A DNA stretch of 64,000 nucleotides, taken from positions 3,835,501-3,899,500 of the forward strand of contig NC_070560.1 of NCBI RefSeq assembly GCF_026914185.1, given 5' to 3'. This stretch comes from Puccinia triticina. Lineage: Eukaryota; Basidiomycota; Pucciniomycetes; Pucciniales; Pucciniaceae. The position numbers and the translations under genes were made by a program. How positions within the stretch are numbered: position 1 is the first letter of the stretch; each line of letters starts with the position of its first letter. The notes below the pieces were generated by a model. It worked only from the letters and a program-made list of their open reading frames with translations. It was not told the origin of the DNA and searched no databases. Below are positions 58,205 through 64,000 of this stretch, piece by piece.

Positions 58205-61200
58205 TTATGGTATTATAGAATCCAGCAATTTGTTGCTGATGATAGAGCAATAAGCTCCACTATCAAGAAGACATGAGTGTTCTCTGTATTCAATGAGGAC
58301 AGTAGTGAGATTAGCTTTTCCAGTAAGATGAGCTTTTCCTCTATCAGGCTTACATTTCATCAGTCTAGCATCCTCTATGTGGGAAGACTGGCAGGATTTG
58401 TCCCAGGTCTGAGGTTGATGAGTTTCAGCTTGAATTTCAGCTATGGAGAAGTCTTGGTTTATTTCACACTCTACAGCATGTGCTCCAAAATCAAAATCAA
58501 CTAATGGATCATAGTTGGCACCATTTCCATTGTCCATGGCAAGGATCATGTGATTGGTTCTATGATTCTCTTCTTCTTCATCCAGTTCTGATTCAGACTT
58601 ATGTGGTTCACCTTGATCTTCTCCATTGTCACTCTTGGTATCATCATCATCATCCATTCCTACATTATTGATTCTGCTCTTCTTCTTAGGGCATTCCCTG
58701 GAGAAGTGGCCAGTTTGTTTGCAGAAATGACATACAAGTTTTTCTTTCTCAGGGGCAGAGACAGGATTCCTTTTGGTAGAGGAGTCAGTTGGCTTATCTG
58801 TTTTCTCAGGGGCAGGATTATTTCTCCATTGGGATCTGTTAGGAGTGTTATAATTGTTTGTCACAGGCTTGTTCCTTTTCATGACTCTGTCTATGACTTC
58901 TTCAGCAATCATAACCATATCCTCAAAACTCATTTCACTAGCATCTCTTTTGTATCTGCTTTTAATAGCATGCTCAAGGTTTGGAGGGCATTGCTTCAAG
59001 ATTTTCTCACAAATAAGATACTCACTGAGTTCAGGTTGATAAGCTTTCAGTCTTTCTCTCTGATTACCAAACCATTTATGGATTTTCCTCCCATCATAGG
59101 CAAAGTGATCATTCTCAAACTCTTGTTGCATTTTCCATTTCCAGTTCTCAGTGCCAAACTTGTTTCTGATGGAATTCTTCCACCAAGCCCAAGACTTGTT
59201 TCCATACTGGTCTCTGATGCCTAAGTACCAATTCCTTGCAGTGTCAGTCAACAAGATTGTTAATCTGCTGATTATCATGTTATCCAGCATCAAGTAGTCT
59301 CTGACCAGTATATCAGTGTTTTTAATCCAAAGTTCATGATTGTAAGGCAATTCTCCAGAGAATTTCTCCCAGTCTCCATTCTTAGGGATACCTTTCCGCA
59401 ATTCCTTCCTCATTTCAAAGTCTACTGCTCCATGATCAATGTAGGGGAATTCTTCTTGAGCATTTGCATCAGGATTATTGCTTGCAGGCTTGGGGAAGTT
59501 ATCTCTTGATGGTCTCTGGGGTTCAGGAGTAGGAATGTCAGCTGGCTACTATGGCAGAGCCACCGTGACATAGAAATAATACAAACAAAACCATAAAAAG
59601 TAGTGTTACATATGAAAGAGACATTATTACTCTTACATATGTAAAACTACGCAAAAACATTAAATACATATATAAATAATTAATTACTCAGCTTTATGTA
59701 ACTAATATGTGAAATATTATAGAAGATTCTTATTCTACGGGTAAAATAACCTAGGGTACCTCACTTACACATACCCTTAATTATTACCCCTTCCTTGTGT
59801 AAACTAACTTCAAAGTTTAAGCAAGTGCATCACGCCCCACGTGAATACACTTGTATGCACATACATAGATAAGTACATATATTTACAACCATTTCCAGTG
59901 ACGTAACTGAGGTGTTGTGTACAGTTCAAAAGATAGCTTTATTTGTTGCGTGGCGCACCCAAGCCCGCGTGTTCTGTTGCCTAGAGCTCAAGCCAGCGCC
60001 CATAGTGTACATATATGCATAATGCATAAACTAGCCCGCAACCAAAGCGCTCAGGCTACCAATAAGTAAGAATGGGCCAGAATACGCCCCAATAACAATA
60101 TTACATGTGTTATAGGACTTGTACACATGTAATTAATCACCAAACAAGATGTAATTACCACGTCATTCAATATAAAACATTCTAGATTGAAAAGAGCTCT
60201 TGCAGCGTGCACAGGAGACACTAGAAAGCGCCCCAGCTTCTCCCAAGCCTCACTACACGTAAATTACAACTGTAGTAAATGTGTAGAAGGTATCAAATGA
60301 ACTGGAGCAATCAATGAGCGCCCCCAGAACATGTATAAAGCACTGCTTACACGTGTACAAGTACACAGAAGCCAGTTCTAGTACCTTCTGTGGCACATTT
60401 CCACGGAAATGAGCGTCATAGAACCCCCAAACCAGCCCCCATGACGTGTAAAGCATGTGTAAAATCACGCAGAACCTCTGTAAAAGGTCCTTGGCAACCC
60501 TTGTATCCAAGCCCCAAGGTTCCACGACCCACAGCGCCTTCTAGCGCAACCAAATTGCCTCAGAATGCGCCCACAAGTGTCCCCATGTCCCCTGGGCGCC
60601 CCTGGAGGCCTGCCTAGGCTATAAAAAGGGCCCCTTCTCCGCCCAAAAGGAGATTCCCCAGCTTTACATTACCTACTAGAATTTTACCCGCCTTCAACAG
60701 CCTCAATAGCCTGTGATTTGCCAGGTAAAATACCTACTTTCGTGATTTTTAGCCCCAATTTCCGCCCTGAAGCTGTCCAGTAACCACCCTGCCCTCAAGA
60801 TTACCACTTCTGAGCGCCTCCAACTGCCCAACTTCACGCCTGAAGAACCTCAAGTGCCCCTAGGGTCTTATACTAGTAAGTTTAAGCCCCTTCTCTTGAG
60901 ATTCTCCGCTATTTCTTTCTGGGATTTGAAACACCCCTGTTTACAGGCCACAGTTCTTCATTCTAGAGGGATTAAACACCCCTGATTTATCAGGCCCCTC
61001 TTTAAAATTAATTATATTCATTTTATTACGTCAAATTGGCCCAAATTGGCCCAAATTGCCTTATTCTTACGCCATAATTCCCAACAATTACGTTGGAATT
61101 AACCCTTATAACCTTGTCTTAGAGTTTTATAACTCTAATCTTTTGCTTTGCACCACGTGTAGCTAGAAGGATAATATCCTTGGCATCACGTAGGCTGACA

Positions 61201-61943
61201 AGGAACAGGAGGAGGGGCTCTGTGTTCCTGTTGTTGGACATTCTGAAAGAGATTATTGTATAAGAGATGAGGGGGTTGGTCTCTGTCATCTGGTATTATC
61301 AAGGAATCTAGCTTTGAGCTCACAGAGTTTACTACAGAAGATATGTCACTGAATCTCCTCTTAGATTGTTCAAATCTGTTATGATCATTGGCATGAAGGT
61401 CATTGATTTGATTACCAATGGATGAAAGATTGTTGCTCACTTTCTCTTCAAAACCTTTCAGATTCTGACCAATTGTATCCATGTTAGAATGACATTGGGA
61501 TTCATTCACCAGAATTAGATCTTGAACTGTCTCAAACTTCTCATCTATGTGTTTCTTCAGTTGTTCTAACACATTATTATTCACTGTGGACTTTTCTCTG
61601 GCACTTTCACCTAAGTTGTTCAGGATTTGATCAAGCAAAAGGGGAATGAATTCATTTTTAAACAGATCAAGAATGGAATGATGCAGGACATCTTTAAAAT
61701 TGCTGACACAAGATTCAAGAAGAGTACCAGGAATGGTTTCAACAGTACCAGATAATTCAGAGAGAAATTTAGAGAACAGGACTTGTAATTTTTCTTCTGG
61801 AAACAAAGGGCCATTTCTAGACATTTCAGTGTTAAGATTATTGAGGAAAAATTCTCTATTTGAAGGATCAGAGAGATTGTCAATATCTAAACTAAGGCCT
61901 AGTGGGGAATCACTACTTAAAGAACTTTTAGGCAAGGATTCAT
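58205..61943 (-). pseudogene. Gypsy Gag and protease, split by a solo LTR
   Basis: The frame covers 61943-61206 and resumes at 59530-58205 after the LTR at 59536-61200. Across the insertion it joins in frame. The first part is helical with coiled-coil character. The second is a typical retrotransposon Gag (WYLGIRDQYG, WWKNSIRNKF), then the zinc knuckle CHFCKQTGHFSREC, an acidic linker, and the protease motif LLDSGAYCSII. A TAA at about 58,203 ends the frame inside the protease, and a frameshift near 58,120 separates it from pol. No ATG in a good position was found at the start; the frame is offset by one base from the upstream ORF. Confidence 0.88.
59536..61200 (+). mobile_element. Solo LTR, TGTCAGC family C (1,665 bp), inside gag
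   Basis: It starts TGTCAGCTGG and ends TAGGCTGACA, with perfect 5-bp target duplications AGGAA (59531-59535 and 61201-61205). A TATA box CTATAAAAAGGG near 60,617 shows plus orientation, opposite to the host element. Removing it restores the reading frame of Gag, which dates it after the gypsy insertion. Confidence 0.95.
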
Positions 61944-64000
61944 CTAATAAGGGCCTCTCCCCCTGGCTCTCCCGCGTCCATAGCCTCTCCTCACTCCTCG
62001 TGTTGCTCTCATTAGGTATTCTCCTATTTCTAGAACTCTCTGAGTGTCGTCCTGGGTGTCAGCCACAGAGTACATGTCACAGTACCTTACACGTACCAAG
62101 TACCTGCAATTGTTCACATTACATATAGTACATTCCTTTTTACACCTTTATTACATATGTACATCATTAGATACAAGCTTAAGAATATACTCCTGTTATA
62201 CATTACATTACAGATAACCATAGTTAAATACAGTTACCATAATGTACTGTTGTTATGAAAGTTAAGTTACGTGCAACAGTAAGATTACAATACATTGTAA
62301 TATTACTGTACACGTGAAATACCCAAGACAGGTATCACTCATTTATCCATGTTACGCCTCAGTCCCCATTTACATAATATATTGGGTATGATATAAACAC
62401 ATAAACAATACATGATGTAATCCAATTCAAAGAGCACTGAATGGAATCACTGATTGGTTATGATCAGCTAGTGTGCACAGCTACTGATCTAGGATCAGTA
62501 CTGATCATTACACTGCCTTGATCATTTCCAATGTTGATCCTCATGAGGATCTGCTTCCCTTGAGCGCTTCCAGTTCCCCCCTGGTCCTGAAGCGCCTCCA
62601 AGCGCCTCATGTTCCCTCCTGCTCTTTCCCCCCCTATATAAACACGCCCTCCAGGACTGTTTATCCCTCAGAATATTATTACAGCAAAGTTTAACCCATA
62701 CTATAGTTAAACAGTGCTTTCATTCTCACCCATCATTCAATTCAGGAATACTCTCAACTCTTGATTACCCTTACCTTTCTGTAGGTAAAACCACAAACCC
62801 AAGTTGAGTTATTCCTTGGATGTCTATTAACACCCTGTGTTGATCTGGATGCGCCTTAATTGAGCAAGCCTCTCAGTCAAGATTACTGTAGAGTGAAACC
62901 TTTTACAGGTCTTACCACGAACCCATTGGCCCATCCTTGGCATCTTACACTATCATCTTGCTTGTAACAACCCTCTCAGACACGGTTGTTTACCTACAGG
63001 CTGACACTGGGGGCGTCTCCAGTTCCTCCCTGATCCTCTCCAGTTGTTTTGAGGATGGGGGGGGGGGGGGGGGGGGGGGGGGGTGTTGTGGCCTGCAAGT
63101 TCTTGCGGCATTTGAGGATAAAGGTGTGGATTGTAGCCTCCAGTTTGATGATGCGGGCTGGGGCGGAATAACTGAACCACCTCTCGCGGTATAGAAGCTG
63201 GTGGCGGCCTCACTTGGAGCATCTGCGGCGGTGGCGGCGGCGGCAAGGGAGTTCCTTGGTAGTTCTGATTCTCTGGGCGCGGTTGAGGTTGCGGCTGTGG
63301 ACAAGATTCTGGTAGATTGGAAGGGGTAGGAACCTGGAACTCCTGCGCCAAGGCTCTGTGCTGAAAACCCATAGGCTTTGGAGTCGGAGTGACTAGCAGC
63401 GGTCGTTGGTTGGCGTGCGGTATCATTGCTAGCTGCGAAGGAGTTCGGATTTGTAGCGCGGTCGAGTTCGGCGGCATGTTGCTGTTGTTCTGATGCGTCA
63501 AAGAGACTTCTAGATTGTTGAGTTCCTCTCTGGGGATCCAATCCTGACACAGGCGTATCCCGTCGTTCCTCCCAACTAGATCTATGATCATTTCTTGGGT
63601 CATTGAGGCTTGGGAGAGGAGACGCCTCATAGTTAATATGTTCTGCGCTTCTCTGGCGCGGACAAACAGGTCAAATTGTTTGTTGAAAATACTGATGAGG
63701 CTGGATAGCTCCTCCTCTTCCGGGATAAGGTCCATAGGTCCTGAGGACGCCTCCCGTTGAGGGCTCTGAGTGTACAGAAGGAGGGCTAGATTGGGCGGCG
63801 CCGTGGGTCTCATGCCCTCTGGGTTGATAGGCTGGGAGGGCGGTTGACTCGTCTGAGGAGGGTTCACCGTTAAATCTATCTGTTCCCTGTCAATAGGTCG
63901 TGGGACCTGCGTGGATCTGCTCAACGCTAGAGCTATAGATGTCTCTCTAGGCTGGTATAGAGCCGGAGGGATCCCGGTATCTGGGGGGAGCGGCTCCTCT
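61944..64000 (-). pseudogene. Upstream gag-like ORF of the gypsy element, split by a solo LTR
   Basis: The minus frame is open from the window edge to 63007 and continues in frame from 62056 to a TAG at 61944-61946 once the LTR at 62057-63006 is set aside. It is rich in Pro and Gln, with a polyproline run from a C tract (plus-strand G run at about 63,057-63,083). It has a helical block (FNKQFDLFVRAREAQN, MTQEMIIDLVG) and ends in a Gly/Arg-rich tail (RRGYGRGRARGRG). A remnant of the same ORF lies at 29.5-30.1 kb. It sits one frame away from the zinc-knuckle Gag that follows. The function is unknown; an accessory Gag or frameshifted Gag N-terminus is possible. Confidence 0.8.
62057..63006 (+). 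mobile_element. Solo LTR, TGTCAGCC family B (950 bp), inside upstream ORF
   Basis: Ends TGTCAGCC and GGCTGACA with perfect 5-bp target duplications CTGGG (62052-62056 and 63007-63011). The TATA box CTATATAAACACG near 62,634 gives plus orientation. It is the inverted partner of the solo LTR at 13408-14358. Confidence 0.95.

Larger units (their letters stand above)
52600..64000 (-). mobile_element. Ty3/gypsy chromovirus, 5' end beyond the window
   Basis: Minus-strand order from right to left: an upstream gag-like ORF (open to the window edge), Gag with zinc knuckle and protease, reverse transcriptase, RNase H, integrase with chromodomain, polypurine tract (54704-54720), and 3' LTR ending at 54703. 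Three foreign elements sit inside it: solo LTRs at 59536-61200 and 62057-63006 and a TIR element at 52951-54048. Point lesions (two stops and at least one frameshift in pol) also show decay. Confidence 0.92.

Overview
Eukaryotic, transposon-crowded DNA, most likely from a basidiomycete fungus. A rust fungus (Pucciniales) is my best guess, but that is an inference. It rests on one conserved gene with short GT..AG introns (67-120 nt), fungal-type chromovirus, copia and RNase H-bearing LINE elements, an OTU-protease gene of the kind seen in fungal repeats, and very large simple-sequence arrays. No bacterial or phage features were seen. Almost all the sequence is mobile or tandemly repeated. Only one gene looks intact: a five-exon isocitrate lyase family gene at 24.1-26.2 kb.

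Layout. 0-8.2 kb: two solo LTRs of one family (the first with a second solo LTR nested in it), a hairpin minisatellite flanked by GGTACCCG-rich sequence, and decayed coding scraps. 9-13 kb: the first array of a 28/29-bp hairpin satellite, then fragments of an RNA-binding (RRM plus C2H2) gene running into an OTU-protease ORF. 13.4-18.8 kb: a solo LTR, a poly-G minisatellite, a TAGCG-rich terminal-inverted-repeat element, and a 1.05-kb CACTA-ended foldback element. 18.9-22 kb: an OTU-gene remnant cut off by the largest hairpin array. 24-26 kb: isocitrate lyase. 27-29 kb: dispersed repeats. 29.5-33.6 kb: a gag remnant and two more hairpin arrays. The second of these exactly fills a predicted intron. 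34-38 kb: a solo LTR, two small hairpin arrays, two TAGCG elements and an unrecognised gene fragment. 38.6-43.7 kb: a complete, young copia retrotransposon with 107-bp LTRs. 44-47 kb: an LTR fragment, another GGTACCCG-flanked minisatellite and a fourth TAGCG element. 47.6-51.9 kb: a decayed LINE. 52.6-64 kb: a minus-strand Ty3/gypsy chromovirus that runs off the right edge. It is interrupted by two solo LTRs and a TIR element, each with an exact target-site duplication.

Two things stand out. First, about 280 copies of a 28/29-bp unit occur in six arrays, all in the same orientation. Each unit has a hairpin core (arms GGAGTGTGC and GCACACTCC, loop TTTG) and a 6-7-nt linker that differs between arrays but is nearly uniform within each. 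Together they make up roughly 12% of the window. Second, four TAGCG-rich inverted-repeat elements of 329-633 bp each begin CAAC, end GTTG and sit between perfect 7-bp target duplications. They define a non-autonomous transposon family that I cannot assign to a named superfamily. The other tandem arrays in the window are also built from short hairpins or palindromes.
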